This document shows positions 19,219-27,837 of a DNA stretch of 64,000 nucleotides, piece after piece. Origin of the DNA: Streptomyces ferrugineus (GTDB lineage Bacteria > Actinomycetota > Actinomycetes > Streptomycetales > Streptomycetaceae). The notes beneath the pieces are model-generated. The model made no database searches. It was not told the DNA's origin and saw only the letters and a program-made list of their open reading frames with translations. A program made the position numbers and the translations under genes. Location: assembly GCF_015160855.1 (NCBI RefSeq), contig NZ_CP063373.1, forward strand, positions 9,275,001 through 9,339,000. The letters run 5' to 3'. How positions within the stretch are numbered: position 1 is the first letter of the stretch; every line of letters begins with the position of its first letter.

Positions 19219-21045
19219 TCAGCCGAGGTCGAAGGTGTTGGGCAGGCCCAGCCTGTAGCGCACCTCGTCGACCCGCTTCAGGGGCTCCAGCTCCGGGGGC
19301 CGGTACAGCTCCCAGATCTCGCAGCGCTCGGCGCCCGAATTGTCCGCGTCCAGGAGCGCGTTGACCGCGAGGCGTGCCGACTCGTTGGCGCCCTCCATCG
19401 TCGCCAGGTCCACGTCGGTGCGCACGTAGTCGCCCGCGAGGAAGAAGTTCGGGACCCTCGTGCGGGCCGTGGGGCGGTTGTAGAGGGTGCCCGTGGGGTG
19501 GATCAGGAGCTGTTCGCGGTTGCGCGGCTCGGGGCCGCCGAGGCCCGTCACCGCCGGGTCCATGAACCAGCCGAGGCGGTCCTCGTCCCGGAGCGTGGTC
19601 TTGCCGGCGTCGTTGAGGCCGTCCTTCAGCTGTGCCCAGAGTTCGGCGACGACCTCCTCCTTGGTGCACTCCTTGGCCGTCTTGCCATACAGGATGCCCG
19701 GCTTGTCCCATTCCGAGATGATCGCGGAGAGACAGTCGTGGGCCCGGCCGTCGCCGTAGTCGCGCGAGAAGTCCCGCCCGGGCCAGAACTGGGCCTGGCC
19801 GACGGCGGTCACCGACCACGGTGAGTCGAGGCAGTTGATGTGTCCGTGCACGACGGGGGTGGGCGTGTCCAGGTAGAACATCACGCCGGTCATCCAGTCG
19901 GTCTCCAGGGCGTCGCAGCGCGCGAGCTGCGGGTCGGCCGCGCGCAGTCCCGAGCCCCAAGTCAGACGGGCGTGCTCCACCGGGAGTGCGGACACGTAGT
20001 GGTCGGCGGTGACCGTGCGTTCGTCGCCGCCGTCGCGGGCCGAGACGCGGACGCCGGTGACGCGTCCGGCGTCGTAGCGGACCTCGCGGACCTGGGTGCC
20101 CGGGACGAACTCGACGCCGAGGGAGCGCAGGTGCCGCTCCCAGGGGTCGATCCAGGCCTCGCTGGTGGGGGCGTTGAGGACGCGGTCGATGTCGGCGTCG
20201 CCGTCCATGCCGCGGCCGAGCAGGCCCCACAGGAGCAGGGCCTCGATGATGACGCGGCCGACGGTGCGGGTGGAGGCCACCTCCGCGCGTGTGGCGACCA
20301 GGTTGCGGGTCTGGCCGACGCCGAGGACGGTCCGGTACTCCTCGCTCATCTCCTCGGCGCGGATGAAGGCCCACCAGGCGACCTTCTCCCAGTGCTCCTC
20401 GCGGCGGGCGTCGCAGCTGGTGAGGTGGACCAGGAGGCGGTCGGCGAAGTAGGCGGCCTCGTGGGCCGGCAGGCGGGTGCCGAGGTCCAGGACCGACAGG
20501 ATCTGGTCGCGGATCCAGCCTGGGGTGAGGTCGCCGGGGCGGGGCGGGGTGGTGCCGCGGCGCAGCGGGAAGTGCAGGTCGGGGCGGCCGCCTGCGCGGG
20601 CGAACAGGGCCTCGGTGCCGCTGACGAGGTTGTCGTGGACGCCGTGCGCGTTGCCGGGGACGGGGATGCGGCGCATGGTGTCCGGCAGGTTCCGGTAGAA
20701 GCCGGGGAAGAAGCGGAAGCCGTGCTCGGCGGGGAGGTCGGCGCGACCGCCGGCCGCCGTGCCGGGGACGGGCATCGAGCGGGCCTTGCCGCCGAGGGCG
20801 TCGTAGTACTCGTAGACGGTGACGGCGTAGCCGCGTTCGGCGAGTTCGTGGGCGGCGCTCAGGCCGGAGACCCCGCCGCCGAGGACGGCGACCCGCTTGC
20901 CCGCCGCCGCCTTCGCGCTTCCCGCGGGCCATAAGGCGAGGGCGCCGGCGACTCCCCCGGCACCGGCCAGAAAGCGTCTGCGGGTGTGGCCGGACGGTGT
21001 GTGACCTGTCTTCTCCTGGGGCGTCTGCGTGTGTTCTGTTGTCAT
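19219..21045 (-). CDS. Tat-exported FAD-dependent amine-oxidase-type oxidoreductase
   Basis: A 608-residue flavoprotein of the amine oxidase/phytoene desaturase superfamily. It has a twin-arginine signal ([11 protein letters not shown], Arg22-Arg23) ending near the Ala/Gly cluster at 45. The FAD motif [18 protein letters not shown] follows (about 52-69) with the acidic strand end [14 protein letters not shown]. The C-terminal flavin motif is [20 protein letters not shown]. Related proteins act on isoprenoids (hydroxysqualene dehydroxylase, carotene desaturases), so an isoprenoid or lipid substrate is possible but not shown. It is divergent from the peptide deformylase gene and convergent with the peptidase gene. 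Confidence 0.85.
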   Translation of the reverse strand: MTTEHTQTPQEKTGHTPSGHTRRRFLAGAGGVAGALALWPAGSAKAAAGKRVAVLGGGVSGLSAAHELAERGYAVTVYEYYDALGGKARSMPVPGTAAGGRADLPAEHGFRFFPGFYRNLPDTMRRIPVPGNAHGVHDNLVSGTEALFARAGGRPDLHFPLRRGTTPPRPGDLTPGWIRDQILSVLDLGTRLPAHEAAYFADRLLVHLTSCDARREEHWEKVAWWAFIRAEEMSEEYRTVLGVGQTRNLVATRAEVASTRTVGRVIIEALLLWGLLGRGMDGDADIDRVLNAPTSEAWIDPWERHLRSLGVEFVPGTQVREVRYDAGRVTGVRVSARDGGDERTVTADHYVSALPVEHARLTWGSGLRAADPQLARCDALETDWMTGVMFYLDTPTPVVHGHINCLDSPWSVTAVGQAQFWPGRDFSRDYGDGRAHDCLSAIISEWDKPGILYGKTAKECTKEEVVAELWAQLKDGLNDAGKTTLRDEDRLGWFMDPAVTGLGGPEPRNREQLLIHPTGTLYNRPTARTRVPNFFLAGDYVRTDVDLATMEGANESARLAVNALLDADNSGAERCEIWELYRPPELEPLKRVDEVRYRLGLPNTFDLG

Positions 21046-21153
21046 GAGTCCCGGAGGGTAGGGAGGGTGCGCGGAGGCCGGAAGCCCGTTTCACGCCCGG
21101 CCACAGCATCCTCACAACCCGCGACAGCAGAAGGACAGAAGGAGAGAACAGCG

Positions 21154-21780
21154 ATGCCGAGCGTTTTCGTACAAGGCAGGCCCGTCGAGTCGTATCCGCC
21201 GCTCGCGCCCGAGGCCCGGCGCGGGTCGGTGCGCAGGATCACCGAGGTGGGTGAGGAGGTACTGCACAAGCCGTGCCGGGACGTGACCGAGTTCGGGCCC
21301 GATCTCGCCGCGCTCATTGACGACATGTTCCTGACGATGTACATCGCCGAGGGAGCCGGACTCGCGGCGAACCAAGTCGGCGTGGATCTGCGGCTGTTCG
21401 TGTACGACTGTCCGGACGACGACGGGGCCCGGCATGTCGGGCACATCGTCAACCCGGTGCTGGAGCCGCTCGCGGCCTCGGACCGGCGGCTGCTGGACGA
21501 CACGGAGGGCTGTCTGTCCGTGCCGGGCGCCGTGATGGACGTACCGCGTCCGGACCGGGCCGTGGTGCGCGGGCTCGACAAGGACGGCGCGCCGCTCGTG
21601 ATCGAGGGCACGGGCTACTTCGCCCGCTGCCTCGCCCACGAGACCGACCATGTCAACGGCCACGTCTATCTGGACCGGCTGTCCAAGCGGGAGCGGAAGG
21701 ACGCGCTGCGGCAGTCGGCGGACCGGCGCGAGGAGGTCTTCGCCCGCCGGACCGTCAGGGCCTCGGCCCTCAGCGGCTGA
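21154..21780 (+). CDS. def: Peptide deformylase
   Basis: Removes the N-formyl group from nascent proteins with a metal centre (208 aa). All three family motifs are present: [10 protein letters not shown] (67-76), EGCLS (118-122, metal Cys120) and HETDH (162-166, two metal histidines and catalytic Glu163). The start ATG at 21154 has AGGAGAGA at good distance, so the longer open frame upstream is not used. Streptomyces usually carry several paralogues. This one is not beside a formyltransferase gene, so it is probably an accessory copy. Confidence 0.95.
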   Translation: MPSVFVQGRPVESYPPLAPEARRGSVRRITEVGEEVLHKPCRDVTEFGPDLAALIDDMFLTMYIAEGAGLAANQVGVDLRLFVYDCPDDDGARHVGHIVNPVLEPLAASDRRLLDDTEGCLSVPGAVMDVPRPDRAVVRGLDKDGAPLVIEGTGYFARCLAHETDHVNGHVYLDRLSKRERKDALRQSADRREEVFARRTVRASALSG

Positions 21781-21803
21781 TCGCACCGCCACACCGAAAC
21801 GCG

Positions 21804-21839
21804 TGCCGGGTGCCGCTCCCGCTGGAGCGGCACCCGGCA
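21804..21839. terminator. Bidirectional hairpin terminator between convergent genes
   Basis: Sixteen-base perfect arms TGCCGGGTGCCGCTCC (21804-21819) and its complement (21824-21839) enclose a CGCT loop. It sits between the deformylase stop and the stop of the convergent surface-protein gene. Confidence 0.85.
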
Positions 21840-21854
21840 GCGCACGAGGGTACG

Positions 21855-23549
21855 TCAGGCGGTGGTGCCGCCACCCTGCCCCGCCGCCCGCCGGCGCAGG
21901 TACAGCACAAGGCCTGCTCCCAGGCCGAGCGCGAGCACCGCGCCCCCGGCGATCAGCGTCACGCCGCCGGCACCGGTAAGGGCCAGACCGCCGTCGGTGT
22001 CGGTTCCCGTGTCACCGCCGGAGGTGTCGCCTCCCGTGCCGCCGCTGGAGGAGCCGGAGCCGCCGTCCGTGCCGGAGGAGGAACCGCCGCCCGTCGTGCC
22101 GCCGTTCGACGTGCCGCCGTCGGACGAGCCGGTGCCGCCGTTCGTCGACTGGCCGGTGCCGTTGAGCACGATCCAGGCCGAGTCGTTGGACTTGTCGGAC
22201 TCGCGCGGGTTGTCCCAGTCGGGCAGCGCCACCTTCGCCTTGGCGTTCTGCACCACCCGGTCGATGCGCAGGTCGAACGGGAAGGTCAGCCGGGCGTCCT
22301 CCAGCAGCGGGGTGTCCACGAAGCAGAGGTAGCCCTTGGTGTTCTCGGCGATGTCCGTCTCACGGCAGGCTTCGGGAGCCTTGGTGACCTTCGCCCCCTC
22401 GGGGACCTCCACCGTGAAGCCGATCGGCTCACCGCCCGAGCGCAGGGCGCTGATCCAGGCCGGACCGTTGTTGCGGAAGCCGAGCTTCGCCGTGACGGTG
22501 TCACCCGCCGCGCCCTTGAGCGACGCGCCGGTCAGCTCCAGGTCGTACTGGTTCGTCGCGGGCAGGTCCAGCTCGGCGTAGCGGGTGTAGTCCGCCGGGT
22601 CGGCTCCGGGGACCTCCGTCAGCTTCAGGTCCGGGCCGCTGCCGGGCCGGTAGTCCTTGGCCTCGCGCAGGCTCTTCGCCTCGGCCGGGCTGACCGCGCT
22701 GAAGCCGTAGTTGAAGATGTCGAACAGGGCGAAGTCGGCGGTCTTCACCTTCAGCGGCTCGGTCAGCGCGTACGCCGTCCCCGCCTTGATGGTGTCGGGG
22801 AAGGTGCAGATCGCCTCGGTGCCCTGGTGCAGCAGGGGTCCCGTGGTCACTTCGGCGTAGGCGCAGTTGCCGTACGAGTCGGGGAAGGACAGGCCGCGGG
22901 AGCCGTGGAAGCGCAGTACCGCGCCTTCGGAGTCCATGGCGCCCTTGTTGCGCAGGCCCACGGGCGCCTCATAGGTGTCGCCGGCCTCGAGGTCCTTCGG
23001 CAGCGACAGCTCGCGGTTGACGAACTCGGCGCCGCCCACCAGCACGTCGATGTCGAGCGGCGTGAAGTCCAGCCCCTCGCCCTCGCCGGTGACCTTGATG
23101 GTGCCGAAGTCGCCGGCCGCGCTGTCGTCGTTGACGTCGACACGGATGTCGCCGACGCGGTTGTACGTCTCACCGGCGTACAGCTCGTAGCCGTCGCAGA
23201 CCGCGACGAGGCCGTCGGCGTCGCAGGGCAGCTTGACGGAGGCGACGCCCGCGAGTTCGGAGGCGTCGATGCGTATCTTGTAGTCGCCGGTGAAGACGGT
23301 CGGGATGTTCCCGTCGCCCTCGAACTCCTCACCCGGGACGTTCAGTCGCAGCTGGACCTGCGGCTCCGTGGCGTCTCCGTTGTCGGAGTCGAGCGACAGG
23401 TCGACCCGGTTCTCGCCGGTGATCGTCACGGGCAGGGGCGCGTCCGCGGCCTGGGCGGTGCCCGCGAGACCGACGGCGGCCAGCCCCGTGGCGGCCAGCA
23501 GCCCCACGGATCTGAGCGGCCAGGTCCGCCGTACTGACTGGAGGGTCAT
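21855..23549 (-). CDS. Secreted surface protein with LAxTG sortase signal
   Basis: A 564-residue exported protein of unknown function. A signal peptide (VRRTWPLRSVGLLAATGLAAVGLAGTAQA) precedes about 440 residues of beta-rich, Asp/Gly-rich sequence resembling repeated Ig-like or DUF11-type domains. Several scattered cysteines could form disulfides. Then comes a Ser/Gly/Thr spacer of about 65 residues. The end is LALTG at 522-526, a hydrophobic helix and RRR: a complete cell-wall sorting signal of the LAxTG type used by actinobacterial class E sortases. The start is the ATG at 23549 with GAGAG upstream. An in-frame start 15 codons earlier has no ribosome site. No sortase gene is visible nearby. 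Confidence 0.85.
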   Translation of the reverse strand: MTLQSVRRTWPLRSVGLLAATGLAAVGLAGTAQAADAPLPVTITGENRVDLSLDSDNGDATEPQVQLRLNVPGEEFEGDGNIPTVFTGDYKIRIDASELAGVASVKLPCDADGLVAVCDGYELYAGETYNRVGDIRVDVNDDSAAGDFGTIKVTGEGEGLDFTPLDIDVLVGGAEFVNRELSLPKDLEAGDTYEAPVGLRNKGAMDSEGAVLRFHGSRGLSFPDSYGNCAYAEVTTGPLLHQGTEAICTFPDTIKAGTAYALTEPLKVKTADFALFDIFNYGFSAVSPAEAKSLREAKDYRPGSGPDLKLTEVPGADPADYTRYAELDLPATNQYDLELTGASLKGAAGDTVTAKLGFRNNGPAWISALRSGGEPIGFTVEVPEGAKVTKAPEACRETDIAENTKGYLCFVDTPLLEDARLTFPFDLRIDRVVQNAKAKVALPDWDNPRESDKSNDSAWIVLNGTGQSTNGGTGSSDGGTSNGGTTGGGSSSGTDGGSGSSSGGTGGDTSGGDTGTDTDGGLALTGAGGVTLIAGGAVLALGLGAGLVLYLRRRAAGQGGGTTA

Positions 23550-23684
23550 CGAGTGCTCTCTCGTCGATGGGAGGGTGCCCGGGCGGGCACACACCCTTCG
23601 ACCTGAGCCGGCGTCGATGCGTTGTCCACGGATGCATCACAGCAGGGTCACATTCCCGCAAACACCACCGGCCTCGACCACATC

Positions 23685-23720
23685 AAGGAACCCAAAGAAC
23701 CCAGGGAACCCAAGAAACCC
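23685..23720. repeat. Short tandem GAACCCA-type repeat after the reductase gene
   Basis: Four imperfect 8-9-base units (GGAACCCA, AAGAACCCA, GGGAACCCA, AGAAACCC) directly follow the stop of the geranylgeranyl reductase gene. They are A-rich against a 70% G+C background. Function unknown. Confidence 0.6.
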
Positions 23721-23721
23721 T

Positions 23722-25008
23722 TCACGCCTTCGGCGCCACCTTGCTCAGCCCGTTGATGATCCGGTCCATCGCGTCGCCGCCGGTCGGGTCCGTGAGGTTC
23801 GCGAGCAGCTTCAGCGTGAACTTCATCAGCAGCGGGTGGGTCAGACCGCGCTGGGTCGCGACCTTCATGACCTTCGGGTTGCCGATGAGCTTCACGAAGG
23901 CGCGGCCCATCGTGTAATAGCCGCCGTAGGTGTCCTTCAGGACCCGCGGGTAGCGCTGCAAGGCCAGTTCGCGCCCCGCGGGCGTCGAGCGGGCGTGGGC
24001 CTGGACGATGACGTCGGCGGCGATCTGGCCGGACTCCATGGCGTAGGCGATGCCCTCGCCGTTGAAGGGGTTCACCAGGCCGCCGGCGTCGCCGACGAGC
24101 AGCAGGCCCTTGGTGTAGTGCGGTTGGCGGTTGAAGGCCATCGGCAGGGCGGCGCCGCGGATGGGACCGGTCATGTTCTCCGGGGTGTAGCCCCAGTCCT
24201 CCGGCATCGACGCGCACCAGGCCTTCAGGACCTCGCGCCAGTCCAGCTCCTTGAAGGAGTCGGAGGTGTTGAGGACGCCCAGGCCGACGTTCGAGGTGCC
24301 GTCGCCCATGCCGAAGATCCAGCCGTAGCCGGGGAGCAGGCGGTCCTCTCCCGGGCCTCGGCGGTCCCACAGTTCCAGCCAGGACTCCAGGTAGTCGTCT
24401 TCGTGGCGGGGGCTTTCGAAGTACGTCCGTACGGCCACGCCCATCGGGCGGTCCTCACGGCGGTGCAGGCCCATCGCCAGGGACAGGCGGGTGGAGTTGC
24501 CGTCGGCGGCCACGACCAGCGGGGCGTGGAAGGTGACCTCGCGCTTGTCCTCGCCGAGCTTGGCGCGGACGCCGGTGATCCGGCCGGTGCGGTCGTCGAC
24601 GATCGGGGCGCCGACGTTGCAGCGCTCGTGGAGCCGGGCGCCGGCCTTCTGGGCCTGGCGGGCGAGTTGCTCGTCGAAGTCGTCGCGCTTGCGGACGAGG
24701 CCGTAGTCGGGGAAGGAGGCGAGATCCGGCCAGTCCAGCTGGAGCCGTACGCCGCCGCCGATGATCCGCAGGCCCTTGTTGCGCAGCCAGCCGGCTTCCT
24801 CGGAGATGTCGATGCCCATCGCCACGAGCTGCTTGACCGCGCGCGGGGTCAGGCCGTCGCCGCAGACCTTCTCCCTGGGGAACTCGGTCTTCTCCAGCAG
24901 GAGTACGTCGAGGCCGGACCTGGCGAGGTGGTACGCCGTCGTGGAGCCGGCTGGTCCCGCGCCGACGACGATGACATCGGCGGTGTTTTCGGAGAGGGGC
25001 TCGGTCAC
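23722..25008 (-). CDS. Geranylgeranyl reductase family flavoprotein (probable menaquinone side-chain reductase)
   Basis: An FAD-dependent isoprenoid double-bond reductase (428 aa). N-terminal Rossmann motif VIVVGAGPAGSTTAYHLA (about 12-29), GGR-family signature PREKVCGDGLTPRAVKQL, and second flavin motif VGDAGGLVNPFNGEGIAYAM. Streptomyces menaquinones are partly hydrogenated, and the mycobacterial relative MenJ saturates one isoprene unit of menaquinone-9. The position three genes from menG mirrors the menG/menJ neighbourhood of mycobacteria, which supports that role by inference. The start is taken at the GTG 25008, with GGGGAG eight bases upstream. The ATG at 25059 has none. Confidence 0.88.
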   Translation of the reverse strand: MTEPLSENTADVIVVGAGPAGSTTAYHLARSGLDVLLLEKTEFPREKVCGDGLTPRAVKQLVAMGIDISEEAGWLRNKGLRIIGGGVRLQLDWPDLASFPDYGLVRKRDDFDEQLARQAQKAGARLHERCNVGAPIVDDRTGRITGVRAKLGEDKREVTFHAPLVVAADGNSTRLSLAMGLHRREDRPMGVAVRTYFESPRHEDDYLESWLELWDRRGPGEDRLLPGYGWIFGMGDGTSNVGLGVLNTSDSFKELDWREVLKAWCASMPEDWGYTPENMTGPIRGAALPMAFNRQPHYTKGLLLVGDAGGLVNPFNGEGIAYAMESGQIAADVIVQAHARSTPAGRELALQRYPRVLKDTYGGYYTMGRAFVKLIGNPKVMKVATQRGLTHPLLMKFTLKLLANLTDPTGGDAMDRIINGLSKVAPKA

Positions 25009-25107
25009 GGCGGGATCTCCCCAAGGTTCGAAATCTGCGTGCCGACCGGCACTGGACATGGGCAGTCTATTCAGCAGCAGTGATCACCCGGCCGAAGGGA
25101 TGCCTCC

Positions 25108-25614
25108 GTGAACCGAACTCTCCCCGTGGTGCGGCTGCGTGTCCCGACCGACGAGGACGCCGTCGCCTGGCACCGGGTCTTCGCCCACCCCGATGTCATG
25201 GAGTTCCACGGCGGCAAGGCAGCGGAGCTGTCGGTCTACGAGGAGCTCACCGCCCGGCAGCGCCGGCACGACGCCGAACTCGGGTTCTGCCTGTGGACCA
25301 TGCTCGATGAGAACGATCAGGTCGTGGGCTTCACGGGCGCCCAGCCGTGGCCGCGGGACTGGGGCCCGAAGGGCGAGATCGAGATCGGCTGGCGGCTCGG
25401 CCGGGAGTACTGGGGCAAGGGGTACGCCACGACGGCCGCGCGGGTGGCCCTGGAACGGGTCCGGGCGGCAGGGGTGAGGAGCGTGGTGGCCATGGTGGAC
25501 GCGCGCAACGCCCGCTCCATCGCGGTCACTCAACGACTGGACATGCACCTGACCGAGACCTTCACGACCCCCGTGACCGAGGCGACGGGCCTCTGCTACC
25601 GCCTCAATCTGTGA
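25108..25614 (+). CDS. GNAT-family N-acetyltransferase
   Basis: A 168-residue acyl-CoA-dependent acetyltransferase of the RimJ/RimL-like group (Acetyltransf_3). The fold markers are visible: GEIEIGWRLGREYWGKGYAT is the beta4 strand and pyrophosphate loop (about 89-108), and ARNARSIAVTQRLDM is the C-terminal helix typical of the group. Divergent from the reductase gene. The GTG start has AAGGGA upstream. The substrate is unknown. Confidence 0.88.
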   Translation: MNRTLPVVRLRVPTDEDAVAWHRVFAHPDVMEFHGGKAAELSVYEELTARQRRHDAELGFCLWTMLDENDQVVGFTGAQPWPRDWGPKGEIEIGWRLGREYWGKGYATTAARVALERVRAAGVRSVVAMVDARNARSIAVTQRLDMHLTETFTTPVTEATGLCYRLNL

Positions 25615-25707
25615 CGCTCGGTAATCGACTGTCACAGACAGAAACCTGACGCTTCCGGACGGCACCCCCGGGCGGTTACCCTGCCAGTACCGCTGGGGGT
25701 GACATCT

Positions 25708-26046
25708 GTGCGCATAACACCCAAAACGCCCGAGGTGCGAGTGCCGAGACTCGTCGGACTGATGGCCATGGACGCGCGCGAGGCGGCCAAGTCGCACGGC
25801 CTGTTCCTGAACGCGCCGGACCGGCCGGACTTCCACCTCACCGTCGTCGACTATGTCGTACGCCAGTACCCCCAGCCCGGTGCCGAGGTGCCGCGGGACT
25901 CGATGGTCTACATCTGGTTCGACTTCGGCGAGGGTGAGGGCGGCGGAGGCGTACGCGAGCCACGCATACCGCGGCCGCCCTCCGGTGGGCTGCAACGCGA
26001 ACTCGACGAGCCCGGAGACCCGTACCCCGTGGTCAGCTCTGCTTGA
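25708..26046 (+). CDS. Small single-PASTA-domain protein
   Basis: A 112-residue protein with one PASTA domain near the N-terminus: [20 protein letters not shown], then [20 protein letters not shown]. The rest is a Gly/Glu/Pro-rich tail. There is no signal peptide or membrane segment, unusual because PASTA domains normally read extracellular muropeptides on PknB-type kinases. The GTG at 25708, with GGGGGTG upstream, is preferred over the in-frame GTG at 25699. Its 3' end overlaps the 3' end of menG on the other strand by 14 bases. Confidence 0.75.
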   Translation: MRITPKTPEVRVPRLVGLMAMDAREAAKSHGLFLNAPDRPDFHLTVVDYVVRQYPQPGAEVPRDSMVYIWFDFGEGEGGGGVREPRIPRPPSGGLQRELDEPGDPYPVVSSA

Positions 26047-26728
26047 AGCCCCGGTGCAGGGCCACGACCCCGCCGGTCAGGTTGCGCCAGGCCACCTTCG
26101 ACCAGCCCGCCTTGCGCAGCCGCTCGGCCAGGGCCGGCTGGTCGGGCCAGGCGCGGATGGACTCGGCGAGATAGACGTAGGCGTCGGGGTTCGAGGACAC
26201 CGTGCGCGCGACCGGAGGCAGGGCGCGCATCAGGTACTCGGTGTAGACGGTGCGGAAGGGCGCCCAGGTCGGGTGCGAGAACTCGCAGATCACGACCCGG
26301 CCGCCGGGCCGCGTCACCCGGTGCATCTCGCGCAGCGCGGCGTCGAAGTCCTGGACGTTGCGCAGCCCGAAGGAGATCGTCACGGCGTCGAAGGTGTCGT
26401 CCTTGAACGGCAGCCTCGTCGCGTCGCCCGCCGTGAACGGCAGCCAGGTGTGCTTGCGCTTGCCGACCTGGAGCATGCCGAGCGAGAAGTCGCAGGGCAC
26501 CACGTAGGCGCCGGTCCGCGCGAAGGGCAGCGAAGAGGTGGCCGTGCCCGCGGCCAGGTCGAGGATCTTCTGCGCGGGGCCGGCGTCGACGGCCTTCGCG
26601 ACCTCCTTGCGCCATCTGCGGTCCTGGCCGAGCGACAGCACGTCGTTGGTCAGGTCGTACCGTTCCGCCACGTTGTCGAACATCGAGGCGACTTCGTGCG
26701 GCTGCTTGTCCAGGGATGCGCGGGTCAC
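26033..26728 (-). CDS. menG: Demethylmenaquinone methyltransferase
   Basis: SAM-dependent C-methylation of demethylmenaquinone, the last step of menaquinone synthesis (231 aa, UbiE/MenG family). Motifs: [18 protein letters not shown], the SAM loop [15 protein letters not shown] (about 55-70), and the family signature [21 protein letters not shown] with [10 protein letters not shown]. The GTG start at 26728 overlaps the stop of the upstream acyltransferase by four bases, so it is translationally coupled to an envelope polysaccharide operon. The larger frame upstream belongs to that gene in another phase. Confidence 0.94.
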   Translation of the reverse strand: MTRASLDKQPHEVASMFDNVAERYDLTNDVLSLGQDRRWRKEVAKAVDAGPAQKILDLAAGTATSSLPFARTGAYVVPCDFSLGMLQVGKRKHTWLPFTAGDATRLPFKDDTFDAVTISFGLRNVQDFDAALREMHRVTRPGGRVVICEFSHPTWAPFRTVYTEYLMRALPPVARTVSSNPDAYVYLAESIRAWPDQPALAERLRKAGWSKVAWRNLTGGVVALHRGFKQS

Positions 26729-27837
26729 GGGCCCATTGTGGCAGTACGGCCGCCCGGCACGAGCTCCGGCTTCTTCTTCGCCGCCACGTCCTCCACCCAT
26801 CCGCACGCGAGGACGAACACCGCGATCAGGATCCAGCCGACGCCGAACATGAACCACTGGCTCCCCAGCGGCAGGTACGTCTCGAACGCGGGCACGTTCC
26901 AGAACCGGTCGATCAGCGGGACGGCGAGGATCAGGGCGATCTCGTGCCAGAGGTAGATCGTCACGGCACGGGCGTTGAAGATCGTCACGAGGCGGTCGAG
27001 GAGCCGGAAGCGGGCAAGCCATGCGAAGTCGATCCGGAAGTACTCCTTCGCGTACATCAGGAGCGTGACGTAGCCCGCCGACCAGAAGGCCTGCGCGAGC
27101 GGGATGTCGTCCAGGTCGTACGAACCCGTCTCGGCCTGGTGCGTGAAGGCGTACCAGCCGCCGTACGCGATCGCCGCGAGGGAGAGGGCCACGACGGCGA
27201 CGGGCCGCAGGCGGCGCAGGACGCCGTCGCGGTGCGCGAAGCCGAGGATCCAGCAGAAGGAGAAGACGGCGAGGTCGGTGAGCGCGCTGCCGAGGCGGTC
27301 GTCCGGGGGCTCCCACAGGAAGTGGCAGACCAGGATCGGGGCGAGGGACAGGACCAGCACCGCCACCGGGGCCAGGCGGAACACACGCAGCAGCAGCGGG
27401 GACAGCAGGACGAACCACAGGTACGTCCGCAGGTACCAGAGGATCTCCCAGGCCTGCTCGCCCCACGCGTCGCCCGGCGGGTCGCCGAGCGGCACGATCC
27501 AGTAGACGATCTGCCAGCCCGGCATCCAGTCGTGGATCAGCATCGCCACGACCACGAAGACGCCCCAGAACCAGAAGGGCGGCAGGAGGCGGCGCAGACG
27601 GCTGCGGACCACCTTCGCCGCAGGACGCTCCAGGGACTTCGCCATGAGGGTGCCGGCCAGGGCGAACATGACCCCCATGGAGGGGAAGACCATGCCGGCC
27701 CAGGCCCAGCCGAAGGTGTGGTACGTCACCACCCTGACGAGAGCCACCGCCCTGAGGGTGTCGAAATAGCGGTCACGTACGGGGGCACCGGCCGCGGGCG
27801 GAGTGACCGGGACCGCCACCCTGCTGTGCGCCCCCAT
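26725..27837 (-). CDS. Membrane acyltransferase (Acyl_transf_3 family)
   Basis: A 370-residue protein with about ten predicted helices. The family opening [23 protein letters not shown] contains the conserved histidine. [19 protein letters not shown] and [10 protein letters not shown] follow as usual in O-acyltransferases that modify surface polysaccharides. It starts on the last base of the stop codon of the deacetylase/glycosyltransferase gene (TGATG) and overlaps menG, so the three are one operon. The likely job is acylation of the polymer made by the neighbouring glycosyltransferase. This is inferred from context. Confidence 0.85.
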   Translation of the reverse strand: MGAHSRVAVPVTPPAAGAPVRDRYFDTLRAVALVRVVTYHTFGWAWAGMVFPSMGVMFALAGTLMAKSLERPAAKVVRSRLRRLLPPFWFWGVFVVVAMLIHDWMPGWQIVYWIVPLGDPPGDAWGEQAWEILWYLRTYLWFVLLSPLLLRVFRLAPVAVLVLSLAPILVCHFLWEPPDDRLGSALTDLAVFSFCWILGFAHRDGVLRRLRPVAVVALSLAAIAYGGWYAFTHQAETGSYDLDDIPLAQAFWSAGYVTLLMYAKEYFRIDFAWLARFRLLDRLVTIFNARAVTIYLWHEIALILAVPLIDRFWNVPAFETYLPLGSQWFMFGVGWILIAVFVLACGWVEDVAAKKKPELVPGGRTATMGP

